From positions 248,001 to 312,000 of the forward strand of contig NZ_JBLXJC010000001.1 of assembly GCF_048269205.1 (NCBI RefSeq): 64,000 nt of DNA, in the 5' to 3' direction. Below the pieces are notes generated by a model. The model saw nothing but the letters and a program-made list of their open reading frames with translations. It was not told the DNA's origin and did not search any database. Below are positions 1-8,986 of the stretch, piece after piece. Origin of the DNA: Emcibacter sp048269205 (GTDB taxonomy: Bacteria > Pseudomonadota > Alphaproteobacteria > Sphingomonadales > Emcibacteraceae). The position numbers and the translations under genes were made by a program. Positions within the stretch are counted from its first letter, which is position 1; each line of letters opens with the position of its first letter.

Positions 1-77
1 GCCTCGGCAGTATAGCCTTTTTCCTGATGGCCAAACATCCGTTTGAAAGTTGCTGCATAATGGCGAAAAACAGCCAT
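1..77 (-). CDS. possible 5' end of a gene leaving the window
   Basis: On the minus strand an ATG at 77 opens a frame that stays open to the window edge (25 codons). The residues MAVFRHYAATFKRMFGHQEK look protein-like, and an in-frame stop lies directly upstream of the ATG. No clear ribosome binding site precedes it and no family is recognisable from so short a piece. Positions 78-310 hold no other convincing gene. The competing plus-strand frame ending near 119 is Cys-rich and less protein-like. Confidence 0.28.
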   Translation of the reverse strand, partial: MAVFRHYAATFKRMFGHQEKGYTAE

Positions 78-310
78 TTATGCAAGCTAAACCGGCTGGT
101 ATGGAAAGCCGGCCCTTGACCAGCGGTGAGGTGAAAGAAGGAATGGAAAAGTTGAAACGGGTTGCTTGCCTGCCCTTTTGATTCCCTTAGCGGGTGCAAT
201 AAAGTCGCGTTGGCGGCTGTGATGCCAATGTAATTTTCCGATATCAAGCCATAAAATATGGTATCAGCAGGAAGAGCAATATTATAACAACGGGGGGAGT
301 TCATTCCTCA

Positions 311-1591
311 ATGCTGAAAAACCAGTTTCATCTTTTGACGCTTCGCCGGTTCCTGCCGCTGTTTCTGGTCCAGTTCCTCGGTGCTTTCAACGATAATCTT
401 TTCAAGAATGCCCTTGTCATCCTCATCACCTACAGGCTGGCGGTGGAGATGAACATGAATGCGGCCATCGCGGTAACGGCGGCCCAGGGTATATTTATCC
501 TGCCCTTTTTCCTGTTTTCGGCCCTGGCCGGGCAGGTCGCGGACAAGTATGAAAAAACCGGATTGATCCGGCGGCTGAAGATCCTGGAGATCTTGCTGAT
601 GGGACTGGCCGCGGCGGGATTCTGGCTCGGGCATTTCTATATTCTGATGCTGATCCTGTTCCTGATGGGGGTGCAGTCCAGTCTGTTCGGGCCGCTCAAA
701 TACGGCATCCTGCCCGATCATCTGGCCGGGGATGAACTCATTGCCGGTAATGCCCTGGTCGGAGGGAGCACATTTCTCGCCATTCTGCTGGGGACCATTA
801 TCGGCGGGCTTGCCATACTTGGCGAGCAGGGTGCCCTGACCGTATCCCTTCTGGTTATGCTGACGTCCTTCGCCGGTTATGCGGCCAGCCGGACAATGCC
901 GCCGACCGGTGCGGCATCGCCGGGGCTGGTTCTGAATGCCAATATTGTGACGGAAAGTTTCCGGATCATGCATCAGGCGCGCACAAACGGCCCGGTTTTT
1001 CATTCCATCATGGGTATTTCCTGGTTCTGGCTTCTGGGGGCGACAGTGCTGGCCCAGTTTCCGGCCCTGACCCGTAATGTGCTGGGCGGGGATGAACAGG
1101 TAGGCACCCTGTTTCTTGCAGCTTTTTCAGTGGGGATCGGGGTGGGGGCTCTGTTGTGTCACAGACTGCTTCGGGGGCTGGTATCGGCCCGTTATGTACC
1201 GTTGGCGGCCCTGGGTATGGGGCTGTTCTGCATCGATCTTTATCTTGCCTGCCGGTCTCTTGTACCGCCGGCCGGGGCTGAACTGATGACCGTGATGCAG
1301 TTTGCTGCCGATTCCCGCTACTGGCGTATTTTTGCGGACTGTATTCTGATTTCCATCTTCGGCGGTCTTTATATCGTGCCGCTCTATGCTCTTTTGCAGG
1401 AAAAGAGCGACCCGGCGCACCGGTCCCGGATGGTGGCGGCCAACAACATCTGTAACGCCCTTTTTATGGTCGGCGGGGCGCTGGCCACCATGGCGCTTCT
1501 GGCTTCCGGCCTGTCCGTGCCCGGGGTTTTCATGGTGCTTGGTCTGACGACCGGGGGAATTGCCCTCTATGTTTTCCGCGTCCTGCGCTGA
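311..1591 (+). CDS. MFS transporter, LplT-like (lysophospholipid transporter family)
   Basis: This is a 426-residue inner-membrane protein with about 12 hydrophobic segments. The N-terminus (FLVQFLGAFNDNLFKNAL, about residues 18-35) is the signature of the MFS branch that includes LplT, which flips lysophospholipids inward for re-acylation by Aas. In many alphaproteobacteria this domain is the first part of a large fusion with an acyltransferase and an acyl-ACP/CoA ligase. Here it stops after the MFS part and no acyltransferase or ligase follows. A GGGGGAG stretch lies 12 bases before the ATG. It converges with feoB. Family assignment is good; the substrate is inferred. Confidence 0.8.
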   Translation: MLKNQFHLLTLRRFLPLFLVQFLGAFNDNLFKNALVILITYRLAVEMNMNAAIAVTAAQGIFILPFFLFSALAGQVADKYEKTGLIRRLKILEILLMGLAAAGFWLGHFYILMLILFLMGVQSSLFGPLKYGILPDHLAGDELIAGNALVGGSTFLAILLGTIIGGLAILGEQGALTVSLLVMLTSFAGYAASRTMPPTGAASPGLVLNANIVTESFRIMHQARTNGPVFHSIMGISWFWLLGATVLAQFPALTRNVLGGDEQVGTLFLAAFSVGIGVGALLCHRLLRGLVSARYVPLAALGMGLFCIDLYLACRSLVPPAGAELMTVMQFAADSRYWRIFADCILISIFGGLYIVPLYALLQEKSDPAHRSRMVAANNICNALFMVGGALATMALLASGLSVPGVFMVLGLTTGGIALYVFRVLR

Positions 1592-1606
1592 AAGTTCGGG
1601 AAGGGG

Positions 1607-3460
1607 TCAGGCCATCAGGGCTGTGGCCGTCACATTGACGATCCAGGCCATGAAATAGGCCAGGCTGAACAGATATCCGGCCAAGAACAGGGTCCATTTC
1701 CAGCTGTTGGTTTCCCGGCGCACCACGGCCAGGGTGGCAAAACACTGGGGGGCATAAATGTACCAGGTGAGGAAAGCGAGCGCCGTGGGCAGTGGCCAGG
1801 CGCCCTGTAACAGTCCTGAAAGGCTTTCCGCGACCTGTTCATCGTCCCCGCTCAGGGAATAAACGGTGCCCAGTGCGGCCACGGCCACTTCCCGGGCGGC
1901 CATGCCGGGAACCAGGGCGATGGAGATTTCCCAGTTAAAGCCCAGCGGCGCAAAGATTTTTTCCAGGAATTTACCGATTACCCCGGCAAAGCTGTAATAG
2001 ATGTCGGGTTCGGAACTGCCGGCGGGTGCCTTGGGATAGCTGGCCAGGAACCACAGCATGACGGTGGTGCTCATGATGATGGTGCCGGCCCGGCGCATAA
2101 AGATGCGGGCCCTTTCATAAAGGCCGATCAGGATATTTTTCAATAGCGGCATCTGATATTTGGGCAGTTCCATCAGGAACGGCTGGGCGGCCCCTTTTGT
2201 CAGGGTCTTTTTCATCACGGCGGCTATAATAAGGGCGCTGACAATACCGGCCAGATAAAGGATAAACATTACCAGTCCCTGCAGGCCAACGGGACCCCAG
2301 ACTTTTTCATTGGGAATGAAAGCGGCGATGATCAGGGTATAGACCGGCAGGCGGGCGGCACATGTCATCAGCGGCGCAATCATGATGGTGGTCAGCCGGT
2401 CCCGGGAGTTTTCAATGGTTCGGGTGGCCATGATACCCGGAATGGCGCAGGCGAAACTTGAAAGCAGCGGAATAAAGGCGCGTCCGTTCAGGCCAACTTT
2501 TTCCATGAGCCGGTCCATGATAAAGGCGGCCCGGGCCATATAGCCCGTTGCCTCCAGGCACAATATGAAGGCAAACAGGACCAGAATCTGCGGCAGGAAG
2601 ATCACCACGCTGCCCACACCGGCAAGAATGCCGTCATTCAGCAGGCTGCGCACCCAGTTGTCCGGCAGATGTTCTGCCGCCAGGTCCTGCAGGGCGACTA
2701 TGCTGCCGTCTATCATGTCCATCGGTGCTTCCGCCCAGCTGAATACAGCCTGGAACATGATAAAAAGCAGGGCAAAAAAGATGACCGGCCCGGCAATGGG
2801 GTTGAGTACAACCTGGTCGATCTGCCGCGTGATTTTATGCTGGCGTCCTTCGGAGACAATAACCCGTTCGGCAAGCTGACGGGCATGTCTCTGCAGCTCC
2901 CGGGTTGTGCTGTGCCGCTCCCGGATGGGCGGTTGTTTCAGGGACATTTCCCGCAGATCCCGGTCGAGAATTTTTTTCAGATCCACCATGCCGCTCTGGC
3001 GCACGGCGATCGAGGTTATAACCGGAACGCCAAGCTCGCCGGACAGTTTGTCCACATCGATGCTGATCTCGTCCCGTTCGGCCAGGTCCTGCATGTTCAG
3101 GACCAGAATGACGGGCAGGCCCAGTTCCTTTACTTCCAGAACAAGGCGAAGGTGAACCCGGAGGTTGGTGCAGTCAGCGACACAGAGCAGGAAGTCGGGC
3201 TGTGCCTCGTCCGGGTGATTGCCGGTGATGACCTGGCGGCTGATTCTTTCGTCCAGGGTCCTGTCCTTGAGGCTGTAGATTCCGGGCAGGTCAATCAGCC
3301 CGATATTCCGGCCTGTGCTGTTGATATAATATCCGGTCCGTTTTTCCACGGTCACACCCGGATAGTTGGCTACCTTCTGACGGCTGCCGGTCAACATGTT
3401 GAACAGGGAACTTTTCCCGCAGTTGGGCGTTCCGACAAGGGCAATACGAAAATCGTTCAT
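1607..3460 (-). CDS. feoB: ferrous iron transporter FeoB
   Basis: FeoB is the GTPase-linked inner-membrane channel for Fe(II). The N-terminal G domain shows G1 GTPNCGKS (residues 10-17), a DLPG G3 motif and an NMQD G4 motif. The C-terminal half has the paired hydrophobic gate segments typical of FeoB, including a stretch with AFIPLLSSFACAIPGIMATR. At 617 residues it is shorter than E. coli FeoB (about 770) but keeps both parts. Its ATG overlaps the TGA of feoA (ATGA), so translation is probably coupled. No feoC follows. Confidence 0.97.
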   Translation of the reverse strand: MNDFRIALVGTPNCGKSSLFNMLTGSRQKVANYPGVTVEKRTGYYINSTGRNIGLIDLPGIYSLKDRTLDERISRQVITGNHPDEAQPDFLLCVADCTNLRVHLRLVLEVKELGLPVILVLNMQDLAERDEISIDVDKLSGELGVPVITSIAVRQSGMVDLKKILDRDLREMSLKQPPIRERHSTTRELQRHARQLAERVIVSEGRQHKITRQIDQVVLNPIAGPVIFFALLFIMFQAVFSWAEAPMDMIDGSIVALQDLAAEHLPDNWVRSLLNDGILAGVGSVVIFLPQILVLFAFILCLEATGYMARAAFIMDRLMEKVGLNGRAFIPLLSSFACAIPGIMATRTIENSRDRLTTIMIAPLMTCAARLPVYTLIIAAFIPNEKVWGPVGLQGLVMFILYLAGIVSALIIAAVMKKTLTKGAAQPFLMELPKYQMPLLKNILIGLYERARIFMRRAGTIIMSTTVMLWFLASYPKAPAGSSEPDIYYSFAGVIGKFLEKIFAPLGFNWEISIALVPGMAAREVAVAALGTVYSLSGDDEQVAESLSGLLQGAWPLPTALAFLTWYIYAPQCFATLAVVRRETNSWKWTLFLAGYLFSLAYFMAWIVNVTATALMA

Positions 3461-3750
3461 GCAGCCTGTCCCCCCGGGGCACTGTCGTTCCTGAACTGAA
3501 TATCACGGATTTTCACAACATCCGCCTCCATGCGTCTCAGGGCGATAGTGGCGTTGCCCACCTGGACGGCAAGTGGATCGCGGCCGATCAGGCCTTCATG
3601 GAGGACCTCCACCGGCAGGTCTTCCTCGAAACCGATTTCAAGCAGGCGTTCTTCCAGGTCACGGGCAAAATCCTTGTCCGTACAGCGGGATGTATCAAAT
3701 CCGGAGATGACGGCTTTGTCGCCGATATGCAGGTCGCTAAGATATTTCAT
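3457..3750 (-). CDS. feoA: FeoA domain protein
   Basis: This is a small cytoplasmic SH3-like protein that assists FeoB. The conserved start (MKYLSDLHIGDKAVISGF) and the element LLEIGFEEDLPVEVLHEG match the FeoA core. The frame is open to 3867, but the start at 3750 gives 97 residues, close to the family length, and removes an N-terminal extension that does not resemble FeoA. The ribosome binding site is weak. It overlaps feoB by four bases. A Fur-like element lies just upstream at 3762-3780. Confidence 0.9.
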   Translation of the reverse strand: MKYLSDLHIGDKAVISGFDTSRCTDKDFARDLEERLLEIGFEEDLPVEVLHEGLIGRDPLAVQVGNATIALRRMEADVVKIRDIQFRNDSAPGGQAA

Positions 3751-3761
3751 TACAAAACAGT

Positions 3762-3780
3762 GGTTCTCATAATCATTCTC
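3762..3780 (-). promoter_or_regulatory. possible Fur box before feoAB
   Basis: Read on the minus strand, the 19 bases agree with the classical Fur consensus (GATAATGATAATCATTATC) at about 13 of 19 positions and begin 11 bases before the feoA start. Iron control of feoAB is usual, but alphaproteobacteria may instead use RirA or Irr, so this is tentative. Confidence 0.35.
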
Positions 3781-3896
3781 AAAAACTCTATAGACGAAAA
3801 ACCCGGCTTTGGAAATGCTAATACAGGAAAATCCACAAATTTTACGGGAAATGTTCTTCTCATTCATCGATCAATAGAGTAAAAACTTACAGAAAT

Positions 3897-3912
3897 TAAA
3901 ACGATCGTATGA
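3897..3912 (+). promoter_or_regulatory. operator-like motif before the SDR gene
   Basis: TAAAACGATCGTATGA lies 18 bases before the SDR start. The same motif with two changes (TAAAACGGTCGTTTGA) occurs at 62832-62847 before the acyl-CoA dehydrogenase gene. The core AAACG-N2-CGTWT is dyad-symmetric, as for TetR-type fatty-acid-degradation repressors. Confidence 0.45.
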
Positions 3913-3930
3913 CTTTAAACTGGAGAAAGA

Positions 3931-4842
3931 ATGATGTCCTTTGACTTTTCCGGCCGGGTGGCCGTGGTAACCGGCGCCGGTGGCGGACTTGGACGCTGTC
4001 ATGCACTGGCTCTGGCGGAACGGGGCTGCGCGGTGGTGATCAATGACCTTGGCGGCGATGTGCACGGCGAAGGCGCTTCCGTTTCTGCCGCCCAGAAAGT
4101 TGTGCAGGAAATCATGGACAAGGGCGGCAAGGCGATGGCCCACGGCGGCAATGTGACTTCTCTGGAAGACATGCAGGACATGGTGGAAAAGACCGTCACT
4201 GAATTCGGTCGTCTGGATATTCTGGTCAATAATGCGGGGATTCTGCGTGACAAGACCTTTGCCAAGATGGATATGGCCGATTTCAAAATGGTGGTGGACG
4301 TGCATCTGATCGGGTCGGTCAACGCCACAAAGGCGGCTCTGCCGGTGATGCAGGAACAGGATTACGGCCGCATCATCGTCACCACTTCCTCCAGCGGCAT
4401 GTACGGGAATTTCGGCCAGAGCAATTACGGCGCGGCCAAGGCGGCGCTCAGCGGTTTCATGAACAGCATGAAGCTGGAGACGGCCAAGTTCGGCATCAAG
4501 GTGAATGCCCTGTTGCCGGTGGCGGCGACCCGCATGACCGAATCCATTATTCCCGAAGAAATGCTCTCCCTGCTGAAACCGGAACTGGTGTCCCCGGCCG
4601 TGGTGTTCATGGCCGCTGAAGGTGCGCCGACCGGGGAGATTATTTCTGCCGGGGCGGGGACTTTCTCCCGCAGTGTCGTCGTGGAAACCGACAGCGTCTA
4701 TCTGGGCGATACGCCGACGGCGGAGCAAATCCTCGAAAACTGGGATAAAATTTCCGATATGAGTACGGCCCAACCGCTGGGCAGCGGCAGTGACCATACC
4801 CAGAAGGTGTTGGGCGCGGTTTTTGCCGCCAAACAGAAGTAA
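3931..4842 (+). CDS. SDR-family 3-hydroxyacyl-CoA dehydrogenase-like protein
   Basis: This is a 303-residue short-chain dehydrogenase. TGAGGGLG (14-21) is the dinucleotide-binding glycine motif, NNAG (100-103) follows, and the catalytic Ser-Tyr-Lys set includes Y166 and K170 in YGAAK. The segment VVINDLGGDVHGEG and the extended C-terminus resemble the dehydrogenase part of peroxisomal multifunctional enzyme type 2, so a 3-hydroxyacyl-CoA is the likely substrate; this is inferred. GGAGAAAG precedes the ATG. It is divergent from feoAB, and the upstream motif at 3897 links it to the acyl-CoA dehydrogenase gene at the far end of the window. Confidence 0.85.
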   Translation: MMSFDFSGRVAVVTGAGGGLGRCHALALAERGCAVVINDLGGDVHGEGASVSAAQKVVQEIMDKGGKAMAHGGNVTSLEDMQDMVEKTVTEFGRLDILVNNAGILRDKTFAKMDMADFKMVVDVHLIGSVNATKAALPVMQEQDYGRIIVTTSSSGMYGNFGQSNYGAAKAALSGFMNSMKLETAKFGIKVNALLPVAATRMTESIIPEEMLSLLKPELVSPAVVFMAAEGAPTGEIISAGAGTFSRSVVVETDSVYLGDTPTAEQILENWDKISDMSTAQPLGSGSDHTQKVLGAVFAAKQK

Positions 4843-4845
4843 CCT

Positions 4846-5577
4846 TTAAAAAGAAATCTGATCGGCCAGGGCGGCCAGCACGCCCGGCTGATCATATAAT
4901 ATCGGTGCGGTGGTCACCTTTACCCCAGGCTGTGTGGCGATAAAGTCCGCCACGGTCTTTTCCGCCCGGTCCAGCAGCCGGCCTGAAAAGAGAAAGAAGG
5001 GGCTGACCGCAAGTCGGGTTATGCCCTGGTCGGCCATCTCGTTGAGCGCCTCTTCAAGCCCCGGTTTTTTCTCCCCTGTGAAACACAGGCTCCCTGCGGG
5101 AATTTCCAGCCTCTCCAGCAGACCTGAAAGAACCTCCTGCCCCCGCTCCGCCACGGCCGGGTTGGAGGAGCCCTTGACCAGAAGGATCAGTCCCTCGGCC
5201 TTATCCCCGCCGGATTGGCGCACCGCCTGGGCGGCGGCCTCGATAATCCGGTTGCTTGCCCCTGTCTCACTTCCATAATGAATTTTCATGCTGCTGCCGG
5301 AAAGGGTGTAATTCCTCAGGATCTCGGGAATATCCTCACTCACATGCATGGCCGGGAACAGCATCAGCGGCAGCACCAATAGCTCCTGGATGCGCTCTTC
5401 CTCCATCTGCAGCAGGACCTGGGTGATAGAAGGCTCCGCCAGTTCCAGAAAAGCGGTGCTAACCATCACATGGGGATAGAGCACGCGCAGCCTGTCCGCC
5501 AAAGCCGCCTTTTCCGCGGCTGGACGGGGCGACCGGCTGCCGTGACTGACCAGCAATATGCCCTGTTTTTTTATCAT
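4846..5577 (-). CDS. CbiX/SirB-like sirohydrochlorin chelatase
   Basis: These 243 residues form two tandem chelatase-like halves. The first half keeps both expected metal-site histidines: HGSR with H12, and AMHVSEDIP with H78. In the second half the equivalent HGSS reads VKGSS (K135), so that half has probably lost metal insertion and serves as a structural partner. CbiX/SirB enzymes put cobalt or iron into sirohydrochlorin for cobalamin or siroheme. No other tetrapyrrole gene is nearby. It converges with the SDR gene with only three bases between them. Confidence 0.85.
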   Translation of the reverse strand: MIKKQGILLVSHGSRSPRPAAEKAALADRLRVLYPHVMVSTAFLELAEPSITQVLLQMEEERIQELLVLPLMLFPAMHVSEDIPEILRNYTLSGSSMKIHYGSETGASNRIIEAAAQAVRQSGGDKAEGLILLVKGSSNPAVAERGQEVLSGLLERLEIPAGSLCFTGEKKPGLEEALNEMADQGITRLAVSPFFLFSGRLLDRAEKTVADFIATQPGVKVTTAPILYDQPGVLAALADQISF

Positions 5578-5615
5578 GCAGGAAGGATAGGGGATGACGA
5601 AACTGCCGTCACTAT

Positions 5616-5642
5616 AAAAAAGGCAGGCCGCACCGGTCTGCC
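5616..5642 (-). terminator. terminator after the ALDH gene
   Basis: On the minus strand a 9-bp stem (GGCAGACCG pairing with CGGCCTGCC, one mismatch) with a 3-base loop is followed by six T. It lies just past the stop of the aldehyde dehydrogenase. Confidence 0.75.
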
Positions 5643-5667
5643 CTTTGCAAAGCTATATTTGAATAAC

Positions 5668-7173
5668 CTAGTCGTCCGCCCCGAACTTGATGCCTTGGGC
5701 CAGCGGCAGTTCCCTGGAGTAGTTCAGCGTGCTGGTCATGCGGCGCATGTACCCTCTCCAGGCGTCGGAGCCGCTTTCACGGCCGCCGCCGGTTTCTTTC
5801 TCACCGCCAAAGGCGCCGCCGATTTCAGCACCACTGGTGCCGATATTGACATTGGCGATACCGCAGTCGCTGCCGGCCTCGGAAGTGAAGGTTTCGGCCT
5901 CAATCACATCACGGGTGAAGATGGCGGAGCTCAGGCCCTGGGGCACGTCATTCTGGCGGGCGATGGCTTCTTCCAGATCGGTATATTTGAAAATATAGAG
6001 GATCGGGGCGAAGGTCTCCTCGCGCACATTGTCGACGCTGTCGGGCATTTCCACAATGGCGGGATGTACGTAATGGGCATCGGGATACAGGTCTTGCAGG
6101 GCGCGTTTCCCACCGAAGATTTCACCGCCTTCTTTGGCCGCCTTGTCCAGGGCTTTCTGCATATTGTCGAATGAATCGCCGTCGATCAGCGGACCGACCA
6201 GGGTGTTCTCGTCCAGCGGATTACCAATGGAAAGGCCGGAATAGGCTTTCTTCAGGCGCGGCACCAGCGCATCATAGACGTCCGCATGGACGAACAGGCG
6301 ACGGGTGGTGGTGCAACGCTGGCCACAGGTGCCCACGGCGCCGAACAGGATGCCCTGGAAGGCCAGGTCCAGATCGGCATTGGGGGTAACGATTATGGCG
6401 TTGTTGCCGCCAAGTTCCAGAATGCTTTTGCCGAAACGGGCGGCCACTTTCTGGCCCACTTCCCGGCCCATGCGACAGCTGCCGGTGGCGCTGATCAGGG
6501 GAACGCGGTGGTCGTTGACCAGTTCTTCGCCGATATTGCGCTCGCCGATAATAAGCTGGCTCAGGCCTTCCGGCGCTTCACCGAATTCGGCGATTGCGCG
6601 CTCGAACAGTTTGTAAGTGGCAATGGCTGTCACAGGTGTTTTCTCGGACGGTTTCCAGATCACGCTGTTGCCGCAGACAACGGCCAGGGCTGCATTCCAG
6701 GCCCAGACGGCCACGGGGAAGTTAAAGGCGCTGATGATGCCTACAGGGCCAAGCGGCTGCCAGTATTCGCGCATCTTGTGACCGGGACGCTCGGAGGCGA
6801 TGGTCAGGCCGTAAAGCTGACGGCTCAGGCCAACAGCAAAGTCACAGATGTCGATCATTTCCTGAACTTCGCCCAGGCCTTCCTGATAGATCTTGCCGCA
6901 TTCCAGGGTCACCAGTGCACCCAGCGCTTCTTTCTTTTCGCGCAGGATGTTGCCAAAAATACGGATCAGTTCACCGCGTTTCGGGGCCGGCACGGTGCGC
7001 CATTCCTTGAAGGCGCGGACGCTGTCATGGATCTTGCGGTCCGTATCTTCCACATCGTCCATATGGATGTGGCCGATCAGGCTGCCGTCACCCGGGCTGT
7101 TCACATAGAGAGAGCCGCCCTTGAGTTCGGCATCCGTCAGGTTCAGGCTTTTGAAAATTTCTTCTTTATTCAT
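5668..7173 (-). CDS. ALDH7-family aldehyde dehydrogenase (alpha-aminoadipic semialdehyde type)
   Basis: This is a 501-residue NAD(P)-dependent aldehyde dehydrogenase. The cofactor lysine lies in VIWKPSEKTP (about 171-180), the general base is probably E253 in LELGGNNAI, and the nucleophile is C287 in GQRCTTTRR. The pattern fits ALDH7A1/AmaB, which oxidises alpha-aminoadipate semialdehyde (piperideine-6-carboxylate) in lysine breakdown. It starts 16 bases after the ThDP enzyme gene, with GAGGGA as ribosome binding site, and ends in its own terminator. The ALDH7 family is clear; a lysine-pathway role is inferred from the family and from the nearby Lrp regulator. Confidence 0.9.
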   Translation of the reverse strand: MNKEEIFKSLNLTDAELKGGSLYVNSPGDGSLIGHIHMDDVEDTDRKIHDSVRAFKEWRTVPAPKRGELIRIFGNILREKKEALGALVTLECGKIYQEGLGEVQEMIDICDFAVGLSRQLYGLTIASERPGHKMREYWQPLGPVGIISAFNFPVAVWAWNAALAVVCGNSVIWKPSEKTPVTAIATYKLFERAIAEFGEAPEGLSQLIIGERNIGEELVNDHRVPLISATGSCRMGREVGQKVAARFGKSILELGGNNAIIVTPNADLDLAFQGILFGAVGTCGQRCTTTRRLFVHADVYDALVPRLKKAYSGLSIGNPLDENTLVGPLIDGDSFDNMQKALDKAAKEGGEIFGGKRALQDLYPDAHYVHPAIVEMPDSVDNVREETFAPILYIFKYTDLEEAIARQNDVPQGLSSAIFTRDVIEAETFTSEAGSDCGIANVNIGTSGAEIGGAFGGEKETGGGRESGSDAWRGYMRRMTSTLNYSRELPLAQGIKFGADD

Positions 7174-7189
7174 ATCATATCCCTCGCGA

Positions 7190-8869
7190 TTATTTCTTTC
7201 TGATGTCGTCCAGTGTGGCCGCCGGTGTCAGGGCCTGGGGATCGACAATAATTTCGATCACTGTGGTTTTGTCCGCCCCGAGGGCCGTTTCGAAGGCGGG
7301 GGCAAACTCTGAGGTTTTGGTCACCTTTACGCCGTTCAGGCCATAGGCCTGGGCCAGCGCGGCGAAATCCGGGTTGGTGAGCGCCGTGGCGGATACCCGG
7401 TCCGGATAGGTCCTTTCCTGATGCATGCGTATGGTACCATACATGCCGTTATTAAACAGCAGAATGGTGACGGGAACATTATGATGGGCCGCTGTGGCCA
7501 GTTCCTGGCAGGTCATCATGAAATCACCGTCACCGGTAAAACAGACCACCGGCCTGTCGGGTGCGGTGATCTTGGCGGCAAGGGCCGCCGGCAGGGCATA
7601 TCCCATGGCGCCGCTTGTGGGGGCAAGCTGGCTCCGGAAAGTGGAATAGCGGAAAAAGCGATGCAGCCAGATGGCATAGTTGCCGGCGCCATTGGTAAGA
7701 ATGGCGTCCTTCGGCATGGCCTTGTTGAGATAGCTGTAAATCTCGCCCAGGTGTACATCGCCGGTTTTGCTGCCTTTCAGGTCGCCCAGCGGATTGTTCC
7801 AGCTTTCATAGTCTGCCCGGGCATCGGCGACATATTCAGTGCGCCGGCCGGTGTTTTCTGCGGGCAATTTCTTCAGGGCCCTTGCCATTTCCGGCAGCGA
7901 GCAGGTGAAGCTTAAGTGAGCCCGGTAAACATGGCCGGTTTCTTCCGCACCGGTATGGACCATGACCAGTTTCTGTTTCGGGAAGGGGATGTCCAGAAGG
8001 CTGTACCCGCTGCTGGTCATTTCCCCGAGACGGGCGCCCACATTGAGGATCAGGTCGGCATCCTGGACGCGTTTAAACAGTTTCGGGTTAATGCCGATTC
8101 CCACATCGCCCATATAATTGGGGTGATTATTGTCAAACAGGTCCTGGAAACGGAAGGCACAGCCGGTCGGCAGGTTGTGTTTTTCGGCAAACTGCTGAAT
8201 ATCTTTCACTGCCTCGCTGGTCCAGCCTTGACCGCCGAGGATCATTACCGGACGTTCGGCCCTGGCCAGCTCTTCGGCCAGCTTGTCCAGGGTGGTCTGG
8301 TCAGGCGCGGCTTTCGGCGGGGTGGCCGGAAGCGGAGTGACATGGTTTGCGGGCAGGGCCTCGACCAGCATATCCTCTGGCAGGGCAAGCACGACCGGAC
8401 CGGGACGGCCGGACTGGGCCACATGGAAAGCGCGGTTCACATATTCGGGAATACGATCGGCTTCGCGGATTTCGGCGACCCATTTGGCAAGCGGGCCGAA
8501 CATCTGTCGGTAATCCACCTCCTGGAAGGCTTCCCGGTCATATTGATCCCGGGCCACCTGGCCAATGAACATGATCATGGGGGAAGAATCCTGGAAGGCG
8601 GTATGCACGCCGATACTGGCATTTGTCGCCCCCGGACCGCGGGTCACAAAACAGATGCCCGGACGGCCTGTCAGTTTGCCGTAGGCTTCGGCCATGGTTG
8701 AGGTGCCGCCTTCCTGGCGGCAGGTGATCAGCTTGATTTTCTCGCGCACATCATAGAGGGCGTCAAGGACGGCCAGGTAACTTTCACCTGGTACACAGAA
8801 GGCTGTATCCGCGCCGTTGGCGACCAAACATTCGACTAGACTCTGCGCTGCCTGGGTGTTTTTTGTCAT
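7190..8869 (-). CDS. thiamine-diphosphate-dependent enzyme, acetolactate synthase-like
   Basis: A 559-residue ThDP enzyme with the three usual domains. The pyrimidine-binding half carries the activating glutamate E53 in CRQEGGTSTMAEAYG. The middle domain contains PVMILGGQGW. The C-terminal half has the cofactor motif starting GDGDFMMT and ending in LLFNNGMYG. It resembles the acetolactate synthase/oxo-acid decarboxylase group but is not paired with an IlvN regulatory subunit, so branched-chain synthesis is unlikely. Linkage to an aldehyde dehydrogenase suggests a 2-oxo-acid decarboxylase that yields an aldehyde; this is inferred. Three GAACAA repeats lie upstream. Confidence 0.85.
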   Translation of the reverse strand: MTKNTQAAQSLVECLVANGADTAFCVPGESYLAVLDALYDVREKIKLITCRQEGGTSTMAEAYGKLTGRPGICFVTRGPGATNASIGVHTAFQDSSPMIMFIGQVARDQYDREAFQEVDYRQMFGPLAKWVAEIREADRIPEYVNRAFHVAQSGRPGPVVLALPEDMLVEALPANHVTPLPATPPKAAPDQTTLDKLAEELARAERPVMILGGQGWTSEAVKDIQQFAEKHNLPTGCAFRFQDLFDNNHPNYMGDVGIGINPKLFKRVQDADLILNVGARLGEMTSSGYSLLDIPFPKQKLVMVHTGAEETGHVYRAHLSFTCSLPEMARALKKLPAENTGRRTEYVADARADYESWNNPLGDLKGSKTGDVHLGEIYSYLNKAMPKDAILTNGAGNYAIWLHRFFRYSTFRSQLAPTSGAMGYALPAALAAKITAPDRPVVCFTGDGDFMMTCQELATAAHHNVPVTILLFNNGMYGTIRMHQERTYPDRVSATALTNPDFAALAQAYGLNGVKVTKTSEFAPAFETALGADKTTVIEIIVDPQALTPAATLDDIRKK

Positions 8870-8911
8870 TTCAAATACCAGTCATATGAAATTCAGGTCT
8901 TTATGCTAATT

Positions 8912-8961
8912 AATGAACAAAATATATCAATAACAGAACAATTACAAATAATAATGAACAA
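8912..8961 (-). promoter_or_regulatory. three GAACAA repeats before the ThDP enzyme gene
   Basis: GAACAA occurs in the same orientation at 8915-8920, 8936-8941 and 8956-8961, spaced 21 and 20 bases (two helical turns), in a very AT-rich stretch 46-92 bases before the ThDP enzyme start. The same hexamer builds the palindrome in front of the adjacent Lrp gene, so these are probable Lrp-family binding sites. Confidence 0.55.
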
Positions 8962-8986
8962 AATAAAAAGTAAAAAGACGTATAGC

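Noticed and set aside
3751..3867. N-terminal extension of FeoA up to an ATG at 3867
   Set aside because: The added 39 residues do not resemble FeoA, there is no ribosome site, and the extension would cover the Fur-like element.
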